Origin: Aminiphilus circumscriptus DSM 16581 | Lineage (GTDB): Bacteria > Synergistota > Synergistia > Synergistales > Aminiphilaceae | Assembly (NCBI RefSeq): GCF_000526375.1 | Contig: NZ_JAFY01000002.1 | Location: forward strand, 434,001 to 498,000 | Reading direction: 5' to 3' | Length of the DNA stretch: 64,000 nucleotides | Shown: positions 25,881 to 33,651 of the stretch, in pieces | Position numbering within the stretch: position 1 is the stretch's first letter | How the letters are laid out: each line of letters opens with the position of its first letter | Made by a program: the position numbers and the translations under genes | The notes under the pieces: generated by a model | Databases searched by the model: none | The model's input: only the letters and a program-made list of their open reading frames with translations | What the model was told of the DNA's origin: nothing

Positions 25881-26693
25881 CTAGTTGAGGGGGATGTAGC
25901 CCACCTGCTCGACGATCTTCTGCCCCTCGGGGCTCAGCAGGTAGTCCACGAAGGCCTTCGCGTCGCCCTGAGGTTCGCCGTTCGTGTAGAGGAAGAGGAA
26001 GCGGCTGAGGGGATAGGCGCCACTCTTGGCGTTCGCCGCGTTGGCTTCCACGCCGCCCACCTTCAGAGCCTTCACGGAGTCGTTGATGTAGGCGATACCG
26101 TCATAGCCGATGGCGAGGGGATTCTTCGCGACGGTCTGGAGCAGCGCACCGGCGGAAGCGGTGACGAGCGCCTTGGGAGTGACCTTCTCGCCGTGCATGA
26201 CCATTTCCTCCCAGGTGCCGAAGGTTCCGGAGCTGGTGTCGCGTCCCACCACGGCGATGGCCTTCTCTTCGCCGCCAACGGCCTTCCAGTTCTCGATCTT
26301 GCCCATGTAGATTTCCTTGAGCTGCTCCAGAGAGAGATCGTTCACGGGGTTGGAGGGGTGCACCATGGCACAGAGAGCGTCGATGGCCACCTTGATCTCG
26401 AAGGGCTTCACACCCTTGGCCTCGGCATCGCTCTTCTCCTTGTCCTTCATCGGGCGGGATGCCATGGCGATGTCCGTGGTGCCGTCGATAAGGGCCTTGA
26501 TGCCGTTACCGCTGCCACCGCCGGAGACAGTGATCTTCACGTCGCTGTTGGAGGCCATGAATTTCTCCGCCGCAGCCTGGCCGATGGGAAGAACCGTGGT
26601 GGAACCGTTCATCTTCAGGTCGCCCGCAAACGCCGCTCCCGCCAGGAGCACACCACAAAGAACCGCCGCCGTGCCGATCAGATACCGCTTCAT
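25881..26693 (-). CDS. pstS: Phosphate-binding protein PstS
   Basis: A 270-residue periplasmic solute-binding protein with a signal peptide (1-23, cleavage after AGAAFA). Phosphate-contacting segments are visible: MNGSTTVLPIGQAAAEKF, SGGGSGNGIKALIDGTTDIAMASR and GRDTSSGTFGTWEE. It captures phosphate outside the cell and hands it to PstCA. Lacking a lipobox Cys, it is free periplasmic rather than a lipoprotein. It is the first gene of the pst-pho operon, below the PhoB-box-like array. Confidence 0.97.
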   Translation of the reverse strand: MKRYLIGTAAVLCGVLLAGAAFAGDLKMNGSTTVLPIGQAAAEKFMASNSDVKITVSGGGSGNGIKALIDGTTDIAMASRPMKDKEKSDAEAKGVKPFEIKVAIDALCAMVHPSNPVNDLSLEQLKEIYMGKIENWKAVGGEEKAIAVVGRDTSSGTFGTWEEMVMHGEKVTPKALVTASAGALLQTVAKNPLAIGYDGIAYINDSVKALKVGGVEANAANAKSGAYPLSRFLFLYTNGEPQGDAKAFVDYLLSPEGQKIVEQVGYIPLN

Positions 26694-26794
26694 TTCAAGA
26701 CTCCTCCTCGTGTTGTCGATCTTGTTGTCGTTTTCCGGTGCCGTCCAAACCTCTTCCTTGCAGGGACAAGTCTAGAGGAACGTCGTTACGCGGA

Positions 26795-26834
26795 TATGTC
26801 GCGTTCGTGACGAAAATGTAACGGCTTTGTGGCA
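26795..26834 (-). promoter_or_regulatory. PhoB-box-like repeat array upstream of pstS
   Basis: On the minus strand three 7-nt units CGTTACA, CGTCACG and CGACATA are separated by 4-nt spacers (26823-26795), giving the 11-nt period typical of PhoB sites. A fourth weaker unit TGCCACA fits in register upstream. It ends 102 nt before the pstS ATG. Confidence 0.65.
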
Positions 26835-26963
26835 ATCTCTTCGGGAATGTTTCCGAAGGGTAACGGCGGAAAACGAACGAGGCAGGACGGGCGCCGGAGA
26901 AAAACGAGGGAAGAAGCGAGAGAAGGAAAACAGATCGCCGTGGAGGATTCCCAGGCCGCGACA

Positions 26964-26998
26964 AAGGGGAAGGAGGCGCCGTGCGCTTCCTTCCCCTT
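26964..26998 (-). terminator. Strong hairpin between ferredoxin gene and pstS
   Basis: A 16-bp nearly perfect stem with a 3-nt loop, 51 nt after the ferredoxin stop codon. The following T-tract on the minus strand is short (TTTG), so it is a probable rather than certain terminator. Confidence 0.6.
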
Positions 26999-27048
26999 CG
27001 ACAGAACCGGACAGGATCAGGCGCCGTGAAACGAAAAAGACGTCAGGT

Positions 27049-27222
27049 CTACTGAGAGATGGCGCTCACGGGGCAAGCGGCCACGCAGGCACCGCACTCG
27101 ACGCAACTGTCAGCATCAACCTGGGCTTTGCCGTCGTTCATGGCGATGGCGCTCACGGGGCAGGTGCCCACGCAGGCCTCACATCCGACACACACATCCT
27201 TGTCAACTACTGCCTTTGCCAT
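27049..27222 (-). CDS. 2[4Fe-4S] ferredoxin
   Basis: A 57-residue clostridial-type ferredoxin with two C-X2-C-X2-C-X3-C-P motifs (CVGCEACVGTCP and CVECGACVAACP), each followed by VSAI. It carries low-potential electrons in the cytosol. GGAGGG lies upstream of ATG 27222 at good spacing. It is a small single gene with its own promoter, between the pst operon and the ubiquitin-like gene. In this organism it could serve amino-acid oxidoreductases or formylmethanofuran dehydrogenase, but no direct link is visible. Confidence 0.95.
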   Translation of the reverse strand: MAKAVVDKDVCVGCEACVGTCPVSAIAMNDGKAQVDADSCVECGACVAACPVSAISQ

Positions 27223-27269
27223 TTGTCATCCCTCCTCTTTTTTCACAAGCGACCGAAATCGGCAACGAC

Positions 27270-27298
27270 ATCATACCATTGCGGCAATAGGGGCACAA
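27270..27298 (-). promoter_or_regulatory. Candidate promoter of ferredoxin gene
   Basis: On the minus strand TTGTGC (27298-27293), a 17-nt spacer and TATGAT (27275-27270), about 48 nt upstream of the start codon. Confidence 0.5.
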
Positions 27299-27309
27299 GC
27301 GAGCAGGAA

Positions 27310-27327
27310 CGTGTCATTTTCGTGACG
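27310..27327. promoter_or_regulatory. Pho-box-like sequence upstream of ferredoxin promoter
   Basis: CGTGTCA-TTTT-CGTGACG on the plus strand closely resembles two units of the pstS array (CGTTACA-TTTT-CGTCACG). It is 11 nt upstream of the ferredoxin -35 but in the opposite orientation. Regulatory meaning is uncertain. Confidence 0.3.
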
Positions 27328-27336
27328 GCGGAACGT

Positions 27337-28902
27337 TCATGACTCCAGAGACAACAGCAGAGGAAGGACAAACAGTAGAAGTACCGGCGAAGCGAACCCG
27401 GCGGAACATCCACCGCCTCCCGACCCCGAAGGATTTTCAGGCGTGGGTTCGACCGTCGGCGTGGTGACCGTCACACGGTCTCTGTTCACCGCCACGGAGA
27501 CCAGAGAAAACTCCGTCGTGATGGTTCCACGGAGCCCTTCCTCGTCCAGGGAGGCGTTGTCCTCCACAGTGTAGCGAAAATTTTCCTCGATGACCCAGGA
27601 CGCGCCCTCTTCGGCGACAAGCGGGGAGAAGGGGCCTTTTCCCTTCTCCGAGGGAAGAAGCAGAGAAAAGCCGTTCATCGCCCGGGTCGTCGTGTCGAAG
27701 GTGGACACGGCGAGAAAAACGCCGCGGGCGATGGTCTCTTCGCTCGGCTCCCGCTGAATGTCCATGGAGACGAAGAGCGGACCGGTCATCATGTCGGCAC
27801 TGACGAGAATCGCCGGGGCGACGAGGAGAGACGCGTTGGCCCCGTTGATGTCCGGAACCCCGAGCCACGCGGCGATGAGCTCCCTTGCCCGCGCACCGTC
27901 CCCGCCCCATGCGGCGGCATCAAAGGCACCATCCCCGCCACCGCCGTTCAGGATGGCGTCCTCCACGTTCCACGCCCTCTGAAGTCCCAAAGGATCGTCG
28001 GAAATGGAGCGGACGATGTAGTGTCCGGCTCCTCCCACGAAGGCACCAACGAGACCCGGACTGAAGGGCGGTGGGGGCGACGGTGCGACCCCCGTGGGGG
28101 ACGGACGGGGAACCTCCGTGGGAAGAGGCTCCTCCGGAGGACGGGGAGGAAGCGTCGGTTCGGGAGAGAGAGTCGGCCTCGGCGTCACGAAAGGCTCCGG
28201 CGTCGGTGTTACCGGGGTGGTCGGCACGGGCGTCGCGGTGGGCCTCGGCGTCGGGGACGGAGACAGAGTCGGTTCCGGCGTGGGAGCCCGCGTCGGGGTG
28301 GGGGTAGCGCAGGAGCGGACCGCCGTGAACGTGGGAACCTGCAACTCCTCATTGCCGAGGGAGACGGTCCGGATCGCCGGGGTGTATTCACAGAAAACAG
28401 AGGGAAGAACGAGAATCCGATAGGTCGCTCCTCCCTCGAGATCCTTCGAGTAGACACCGTTGCCATCGGTGGCGACGGTGTGAAGAAGGGTCACGCCGTC
28501 GCCGCTCAGAATCCTCACGTCCACGCCCTTCACACAGGCCTCGCAAGCAGCCGCCACGTCGCCACTGACGGTCCACACCAAAACAAGGAGAAGCGTCGTC
28601 TCCTTCTGGATTTCGTAGTCCGAGAGCGTTTTTTCGTTCTCCAACTCCACGCCATCGAAAAAGAGACGCTGTCTCTCCGGCACATAGCCTTTCTTATCCT
28701 GGATCTTCGCCTTCACACTCTCAATGGAGTCTCCCGCCTCCACTTCAAGCGTGATCGTGCCTTCTGCGCCCTTTTCCTTCACGAAGATCTGCATCGCCTG
28801 GGCCGCGGATCCGAACACGGCGAAAAGAGCCGCCGCGAGAAGCACCGCGAAAAAGGTGCGGCGACAGGACCGATGTCCCCGCCGACGGAGGTCGGAAAAC
28901 AT
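27337..28902 (-). CDS. Secreted protein with N-terminal ubiquitin domain and Synergist-CTERM anchor
   Basis: A 521-residue protein in clear modules. Residues 1-36 are a signal peptide (two-arginine-rich n-region, cleavage expected after SAAQA). Residues 37-109 are a ubiquitin fold starting MQIFVK, with [18 protein letters not shown] and TLSDY/IQKE; by eye 47 of 72 positions match eukaryotic ubiquitin. It lacks the terminal RLRGG and instead runs into a Cna/CarboxypepD-like beta domain (about 110-190), a Pro/Thr-rich linker (200-279), an unassigned domain (280-490) and a C-terminal Gly-rich GGGGCSAGF plus hydrophobic tail of the Synergist-CTERM sorting type. ATG 28902 follows AGGAG. It lies 12 nt after the lipoprotein gene. 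The protein is probably displayed at the cell surface; function unknown. Confidence 0.92.
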   Translation of the reverse strand: MFSDLRRRGHRSCRRTFFAVLLAAALFAVFGSAAQAMQIFVKEKGAEGTITLEVEAGDSIESVKAKIQDKKGYVPERQRLFFDGVELENEKTLSDYEIQKETTLLLVLVWTVSGDVAAACEACVKGVDVRILSGDGVTLLHTVATDGNGVYSKDLEGGATYRILVLPSVFCEYTPAIRTVSLGNEELQVPTFTAVRSCATPTPTRAPTPEPTLSPSPTPRPTATPVPTTPVTPTPEPFVTPRPTLSPEPTLPPRPPEEPLPTEVPRPSPTGVAPSPPPPFSPGLVGAFVGGAGHYIVRSISDDPLGLQRAWNVEDAILNGGGGDGAFDAAAWGGDGARARELIAAWLGVPDINGANASLLVAPAILVSADMMTGPLFVSMDIQREPSEETIARGVFLAVSTFDTTTRAMNGFSLLLPSEKGKGPFSPLVAEEGASWVIEENFRYTVEDNASLDEEGLRGTITTEFSLVSVAVNRDRVTVTTPTVEPTPENPSGSGGGGCSAGFASPVLLLFVLPLLLSLES

Positions 28903-28913
28903 CGCAACATCTC

Positions 28914-31469
28914 CTAGAAATCATAGAGCCGGAAGGTCCACCGCTGGGGAGCGTCCTTCTCGGTCCCGTTGGTGTAGAGCGTCTTTCCGTTTTCCGCCTC
29001 CCGCAGATAGTCGTGATCCTTCGTCTTGATGAAAACGTGGATGCCCTCCCGGGGGTAAGCCGGTTCCTTGGTTTCGGTGTAGAAATCCACGAAACGGGAC
29101 ATGATCACCGGCACGGGCTCGAGCGTTGCCGTATCGACGACCCTGGCGTAATTGCATTTGTTTTTGTACGAGGGAAACTGAAGTTCTCCGCTGTGGCTCT
29201 TCAGAGAAAGAAGATCTCCGTAACGGACGAAGGTCTTCGTGGCATCCACGGCTTTATATCGGACGAGCCCGTGTCGTTCCGCGCCGCCGTCTTTCCGCCA
29301 TCCGCCCAGGCAGGAGACATAATATCCTTCGCCTTTCAAATATTCCCAATTCGTTGCCTTGATGCCGTACTCGGCGACCGGTTCGTCCTTTTTCTCGGGC
29401 GTCGTGGCGAGCAGTGGGGCACCTCCGGCCTCGTCGGGCACCCCATTGCGAAGAAGAGCGGCGTCGGGAAGCCAGGCGAAGAGCGGGACCGTGGCGTAGG
29501 GCTTCTCTTCCGTCAGCGTGAGCCAGATGGTCGGCACTTTCGCATCGTAGCTGAAAGTGCTGTTGAGGAGTTTCTTGCCCACCGCTCCGGGAACAGGGGG
29601 TTCGTTGTCCCCGAGGTTGAAACGGCGGACCTCGCTTTCACCGGCGACGAGGGTGAAGCGGGTCTGCAGCGGCATGTCCCGGAAGATGTACCGGAGCACC
29701 ACCGCCCTGGTGGGGCTCTTTCCGGGATCCTGCCAGGCAACGACGTTCACCGTGCCGTTATAGCCTCCTATCGGTGCTGATATGTCGCTTTCATTCACCC
29801 TCAGATAGAGGGGCAGCGCGGTGCCCTTGTTGCCGTCTTTCTTCGCCTCCAGGTCGCGCATACGATCCTTCATGAAGGTGAAAAAGACATTGTAATCCTT
29901 CGGTCTGGAGCCCCTCCAGTAATAGGTATCCGCCACCAGGGAATCCCAAAGGAGGCGCACCACCACCTGCGACGACGCTCCCACCGCGTCTCCGACATGA
30001 TCGTCGAAGGTGAAGTAGGGCGATCCTCCCGCGTCGTGCGGCATGTCACTTCCCCGATGATAATCCATGGTGCATCCTCCCCGGGGAAGGAAGACACCCA
30101 TCATCTCCACGCCGTCGAGGAAGATCTCCGACTGGGCGGCGATCCGGTCGGTGTGCTTCGCCTGCCACCGCAGCACGTTGTTCTTGACGTCCTCCGGGTC
30201 CTGAAAAAGATGATAGTGTTCGGTGATGAGGATCAATCCCTTGCTCTGGATGCCCACGAGGAACAAATAGGTCTGGAGATAGGTGTCGAGGGCGTCCTCG
30301 ATAGAGGTCTTTCCTCCCCTGACCTGGTCCAGCAGATACGTCGCCAGCTTGGTGTAGAAGCTGGTTCCCACCAGAGGGGCGGTCAATTTCTCGTTGATCA
30401 GGTCGAGCCCGAGTTCCACGTCGAGGGTCTTGGCGTCGATGGCCTCCGCCTCCTTCTTGGATCTTTCGCGGTCCTTGTTTTTTGGAAGCGGCATCAAGTT
30501 GTCGTCATAAAGGGTCCGGATCAGCGAAATGGAGGAGAGCATGGTGTTGTAGTCGGCCTCCACCTGCATCTGCCGCAGCAGATCCGTCATGGCCTTCTCG
30601 AAGTCGATCAGGTTCTTGCTGATGAAGGTCATCTTCTCCGAGAGCATGTCCAGCTCGGACTGAATGTCCTTCGTCGGGTCACCGAAGATGAGTTTCTCCA
30701 CCCAGCCGAGCCCCTCGCCGGTGGCCCAGCCCACCGCTCCGGCACCGATCTCATTCAGCAGCCACTTGAAGATCTTGCTTCCCGCACCCTGAACGGAGCC
30801 GGGAAAGGGGTGAGTCCCTCCCGCCTCGGCCTCGTCGATAAGGGTGTCCAGAAAGGCGTCGAAGGAAAGCCCCGAGTCGACCCAGGCCCAGCCGAAGAGC
30901 GAAAAGGAGAAATTGTTGCGATCCGACGCGCCCGGAACGAGCCGGGAGGGAGAGGCGCTGTATTTCAGCTCCAGGAACGTTCCGATGGCTTCCTCCGCCT
31001 CGGCGAGGGTCTTTCCCGTGCGAATCGCGTAGCGGGCGACCAGCGACGAGAGGGGCGTCACCCGCACCAGCGCGTCGCGTTCCTCCACCAGCGCATAGAG
31101 TGAGGAGGGTGCCGGAAGGGGTGCCTGTCCCGAAAGCGTCGAACTGGAGGTGTCCCTCGTGGTGATGTCCGTCACCACCGCGAGAAAGGGCGAGGGGAGA
31201 ATCTCTCCGGGGGAGATCGCGAAGGAGCCCGTGGTGTGCACGTCATCCGAGAGGTCGAAAAGAACATCGCCGGAGAGGGTCTGCAACGTCACTCTTCCCG
31301 CGGTGACGTCATCGCTGAACGTATAGGTCAGGCCACGCACCACCGGCGGGGGAGCATCGTCGTCTCCGCCGCATCCTCCGAGCAGGAGAGAGCTTCCGAC
31401 CAGCAACAACAGGAACAGTGGAAAGAGCGCCTTGAAAGAGCGATTCATCCGTGATGGGTTCCTCTCCAT
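28914..31469 (-). CDS. Large lipoprotein of unknown function
   Basis: An 851-residue exported lipoprotein: hydrophobic signal (12-31) and lipobox LLGGC with Cys33, followed by GGDDD. An N-terminal beta-rich region (about 45-130) precedes a mostly helical centre (about 140-430), which contains a hydrophobic stretch ([16 protein letters not shown]) and long amphipathic helices, and a C-terminal part (about 690-851) with GDLLSLKSH and [10 protein letters not shown] patterns reminiscent of a beta-trefoil. I do not recognise the family. The helical-plus-beta layout is reminiscent of pore-forming toxins, but this is only an impression. ATG 31469 has GGGGAG at 8 nt; ATG 31448 would also give a good signal peptide. 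It is the first gene of an operon with the ubiquitin-domain gene. Confidence 0.8.
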   Translation of the reverse strand: MERNPSRMNRSFKALFPLFLLLLVGSSLLLGGCGGDDDAPPPVVRGLTYTFSDDVTAGRVTLQTLSGDVLFDLSDDVHTTGSFAISPGEILPSPFLAVVTDITTRDTSSSTLSGQAPLPAPSSLYALVEERDALVRVTPLSSLVARYAIRTGKTLAEAEEAIGTFLELKYSASPSRLVPGASDRNNFSFSLFGWAWVDSGLSFDAFLDTLIDEAEAGGTHPFPGSVQGAGSKIFKWLLNEIGAGAVGWATGEGLGWVEKLIFGDPTKDIQSELDMLSEKMTFISKNLIDFEKAMTDLLRQMQVEADYNTMLSSISLIRTLYDDNLMPLPKNKDRERSKKEAEAIDAKTLDVELGLDLINEKLTAPLVGTSFYTKLATYLLDQVRGGKTSIEDALDTYLQTYLFLVGIQSKGLILITEHYHLFQDPEDVKNNVLRWQAKHTDRIAAQSEIFLDGVEMMGVFLPRGGCTMDYHRGSDMPHDAGGSPYFTFDDHVGDAVGASSQVVVRLLWDSLVADTYYWRGSRPKDYNVFFTFMKDRMRDLEAKKDGNKGTALPLYLRVNESDISAPIGGYNGTVNVVAWQDPGKSPTRAVVLRYIFRDMPLQTRFTLVAGESEVRRFNLGDNEPPVPGAVGKKLLNSTFSYDAKVPTIWLTLTEEKPYATVPLFAWLPDAALLRNGVPDEAGGAPLLATTPEKKDEPVAEYGIKATNWEYLKGEGYYVSCLGGWRKDGGAERHGLVRYKAVDATKTFVRYGDLLSLKSHSGELQFPSYKNKCNYARVVDTATLEPVPVIMSRFVDFYTETKEPAYPREGIHVFIKTKDHDYLREAENGKTLYTNGTEKDAPQRWTFRLYDF

Positions 31470-31575
31470 GAAAAACACTCCCCTCGTTTTTTCTCCGCCC
31501 CGAAGGATTTCCTCCCGTTCCCGTCGGACCTGCGGAGAGATGGGTCATTTTTTTCTTTGTTTCTCGTCGAAAAGA

Positions 31576-31591
31576 CACAGTGAACACTGTG
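31576..31591. repeat. 16-nt palindrome in leader of lipoprotein-ubiquitin operon
   Basis: CACAGTG-AA-CACTGTG, a perfect dyad between the candidate promoter (31646-31675) and the lipoprotein start codon. Its size and symmetry suit an operator for a dimeric repressor. Confidence 0.45.
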
Positions 31592-31645
31592 GTGCTCTGA
31601 AAAAAATCTCAAAAACACAATAATTTTCAATTTTTGTCTCTTTGC

Positions 31646-31675
31646 ATTCTAGCATGCACAATGACAGGAATTCAA
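31646..31675 (-). promoter_or_regulatory. Candidate promoter of lipoprotein-ubiquitin operon
   Basis: On the minus strand TTGAAT (31675-31670), an 18-nt spacer and TAGAAT (31651-31646), in an AT-rich stretch unlike the surrounding DNA. The implied leader is about 170 nt. Confidence 0.5.
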
Positions 31676-31745
31676 GAAGCTGACGCCGCCTTGTGGTCGG
31701 ACAGTGAGCGTGTCACCTCTGAGCGGGGCGATGAAAATGTCACCC

Positions 31746-31877
31746 ATGACGAACAGGGGCGACGTCTTCATGAAGACGAAGGAAGTGCGGCGGTTGCTGC
31801 TGATTGGACAGGCATCGGCCGGGAAGACCACGGTACGGGAGGCCGGCGAAAGGCTCGGATTGAGTTCTCGGCTGTGA
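31746..31877 (+). other. Short ORF with a P-loop motif, possible remnant of an NTPase gene
   Basis: A 43-codon reading frame (an in-frame ATG also at 31737) encodes RRLLLIGQASAGKTT, a Walker A P-loop with the preceding beta strand, then stops. This looks like the N-terminus of a small GTPase/kinase of the EutP/PduV kind that has been truncated, but no further motif follows in any frame. Chance cannot be excluded. Confidence 0.25.
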
Positions 31878-32226
31878 TTCGACGCAAAAACAGGTTTCGC
31901 AAGCGGAAACTTCGGGACTCATTCACAAGGGACGGGGCTGTGCGCAACATGCCTGTTTCCACTCCCGCAAAACGGAACGGAACCTTCTCCGCTTCGGGAT
32001 TGGCACATTCCGATCATTTGAGAGAAAATGAAATCCCCAGGGGTTCCCGTTTGAAGATGCGGGGAAGCAGTTGCACGCACCGAAACGTGAAGTACCGGGA
32101 AGAGCGGGAAATTTGCAGGCTCCGCTCCGACGTTCCTCCGGCCGAGGGCCGGCGATGTCGGGTACGGGAAGGGCATTTTCCATCGGAGAGACCACGGTTC
32201 TTGAAGCAAGGGAGGGATCGACAACC
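31878..32226. other. Intergenic region upstream of 2-hydroxyacid dehydrogenase
   Basis: About 350 nt with no convincing ORF, RNA or promoter. GGGAGGG lies about 11 nt before the ATG at 32227. Confidence 0.4.
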
Positions 32227-33174
32227 ATGCGGGTTCTCTTTGCGGACACCATTTTCGAAAAGGTCTTCGGACGGGCGGGAGTCTCCCTGGAAGGACACGA
32301 GGTGCGGATGGCCACGCCGGAGACGCTCTTCGACGAGCTTCCCCGGGCGGAGGCGGTGATTCTTCCGCCGCTTGCTTTCGGAGAGAAGCACCTCGCCGCG
32401 GCGCCGAATCTGCGCCTGGTGCAGCAATGGGGTGTGGGCGTGGAAAACATCGATCTGGAGGCGTGCCGCCGGAGGAACGTGCCGGTCTGCAACGTCCCCT
32501 CCAGGGGAACGGGAAACGGAGAAAGCGTCGCCGAGATGGTGCTTCTCCATCTCCTCCTCCTCTCCAGGCGTTTCGCCGCGAGCCAGGAGAATCTGCGCAA
32601 AGGGCGGCTTCACGCGCCGCTGGGGAGCACGCTCTGGGGAAAACGGGCCTGCGTGGTGGGACTGGGCAATCTGGGGCACTGCATCGTCGAACGCCTTCTC
32701 TGTCTCGGCGTGACGGTGGTGGGCGTCAACCGAACACTCCGGGAGGAACACGCCTTCTGGGGGATGGAGCAGGTTTTTCCTCTGCACGCCCTCGGCGAGG
32801 CCGTCCGGGGATGCCACTTCATCGTTCTCGCCGTTCCCGAGACCGCGGAAACGCGGGGACTCGTGAACGCCGAGGTGCTGAACGCCATGGAGAACGGAGC
32901 GTTTCTCGTAAACGTGAGCCGGGGCAGCGTGGTAGTCCGCAAGGACTTGGAGGAGGCGCTCCGGACGAAGCGTCTCGGAGGCGTGGGGCTCGATGTGTTC
33001 TGGGAGGAACCTCCCTCTCCGGAGGATCCGCTTCTCTCCCTCCCCGAAGTCGTTGCCACGCCCCATCTCGGCGGCGTGACCCGGGAAGCCCACGAAGGTA
33101 TCGCCCGGTTCGTTCTGGAAAACCTGAACCGCGTCGCCCGAGGAGAAGCGCCGCTCTCTCGCGTCACCGACTGA
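32227..33174 (+). CDS. D-isomer specific 2-hydroxyacid dehydrogenase
   Basis: A 315-residue NAD(P)-dependent dehydrogenase of the D-2-hydroxyacid/phosphoglycerate dehydrogenase family. The nucleotide-binding motif is GLGNLGHCIVERL (about 142-154). The catalytic triad is visible: Arg in FLVNVSRGSVV, Glu in DVFWEEPP and His in ATPHLGGVT. It lacks the ACT domain of full-length SerA. The substrate may be glyoxylate/hydroxypyruvate, a branched 2-keto acid or 3-phosphoglycerate; the sequence does not decide. It stands alone, starting 11 nt after a GGGAGGG site. Confidence 0.9.
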   Translation: MRVLFADTIFEKVFGRAGVSLEGHEVRMATPETLFDELPRAEAVILPPLAFGEKHLAAAPNLRLVQQWGVGVENIDLEACRRRNVPVCNVPSRGTGNGESVAEMVLLHLLLLSRRFAASQENLRKGRLHAPLGSTLWGKRACVVGLGNLGHCIVERLLCLGVTVVGVNRTLREEHAFWGMEQVFPLHALGEAVRGCHFIVLAVPETAETRGLVNAEVLNAMENGAFLVNVSRGSVVVRKDLEEALRTKRLGGVGLDVFWEEPPSPEDPLLSLPEVVATPHLGGVTREAHEGIARFVLENLNRVARGEAPLSRVTD

Positions 33175-33179
33175 GCACG

Positions 33180-33500
33180 CCTCCTCTCAAACGCCGCAAC
33201 AGCGCGCCGGTTCGCTCCGGAACGCTGCTCCGAAGAATGAGCAGACATCATCCGGAGGTACGCGATGGCGCCCTTTTTCTTCGCGTCGTGGTCGCTGTTC
33301 TCTTTCCGAAAAAGATTGGCGTAGGCGACGTCCAGCGCGTACCTTCCCCACAGGACGCAGAGTTGTTCCGCCACCGCTTCCAATGCTTCGGTACGGCTCT
33401 TCGCCTCCGCGGCAGCGGAAAAGGGAGCAAATTCCCCGAAAAGGAACAGCGCGAGAACAAGGAGCACAAGAAGAGCAAAAAACACGGCGGATCATTTCAT
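33180..33500 (-). pseudogene. Degenerate small exported protein gene (tentative)
   Basis: On the minus strand, AAAGGAGTGACGTGGACA is followed by ATG AAA TGA and then, in the same frame, an excellent signal-peptide core (AVFFALLVLLVLALFLFG) and about 60 hydrophilic residues. The third codon is a stop and no proper end exists before the antisense of the dehydrogenase. It may be a decayed gene for a small exported protein, or translation may begin at the GTG at 33485. Low confidence. Confidence 0.25.
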
Positions 33501-33603
33501 TGTCCACGTCACTCCTTTGTTCCTCTGGATTTCAAGAGGTGTGTCACCGTACGGCATCGCATCGTCCGTCTGAACAACCGGAAGGCTCACTCAAAGGGGA
33601 CAG

Positions 33604-33624
33604 AAAAAGCTCCCGGAAAGGAGC
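33604..33624 (-). terminator. Rho-independent terminator of nitronate monooxygenase-like gene
   Basis: On the minus strand GCTCC-TTTCCG-GGAGC is followed by TTTTT, 28 nt after the stop codon at 33652. Confidence 0.8.
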
Positions 33625-33651
33625 GGAACGTCCTTACGCAGGAGCTGTTTC

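Noticed and set aside
28194-28307. Tandem DNA repeat array in the Pro/Thr-rich region
   Set aside because: The DNA is repetitive because it encodes a Pro/Thr-rich stalk; it has no CRISPR-like repeat and spacer structure.
27337-28902. Contaminating eukaryotic ubiquitin sequence
   Set aside because: The domain is in frame between a bacterial signal peptide and a Synergist-CTERM tail, with a bacterial ribosome-binding site and operon partner.
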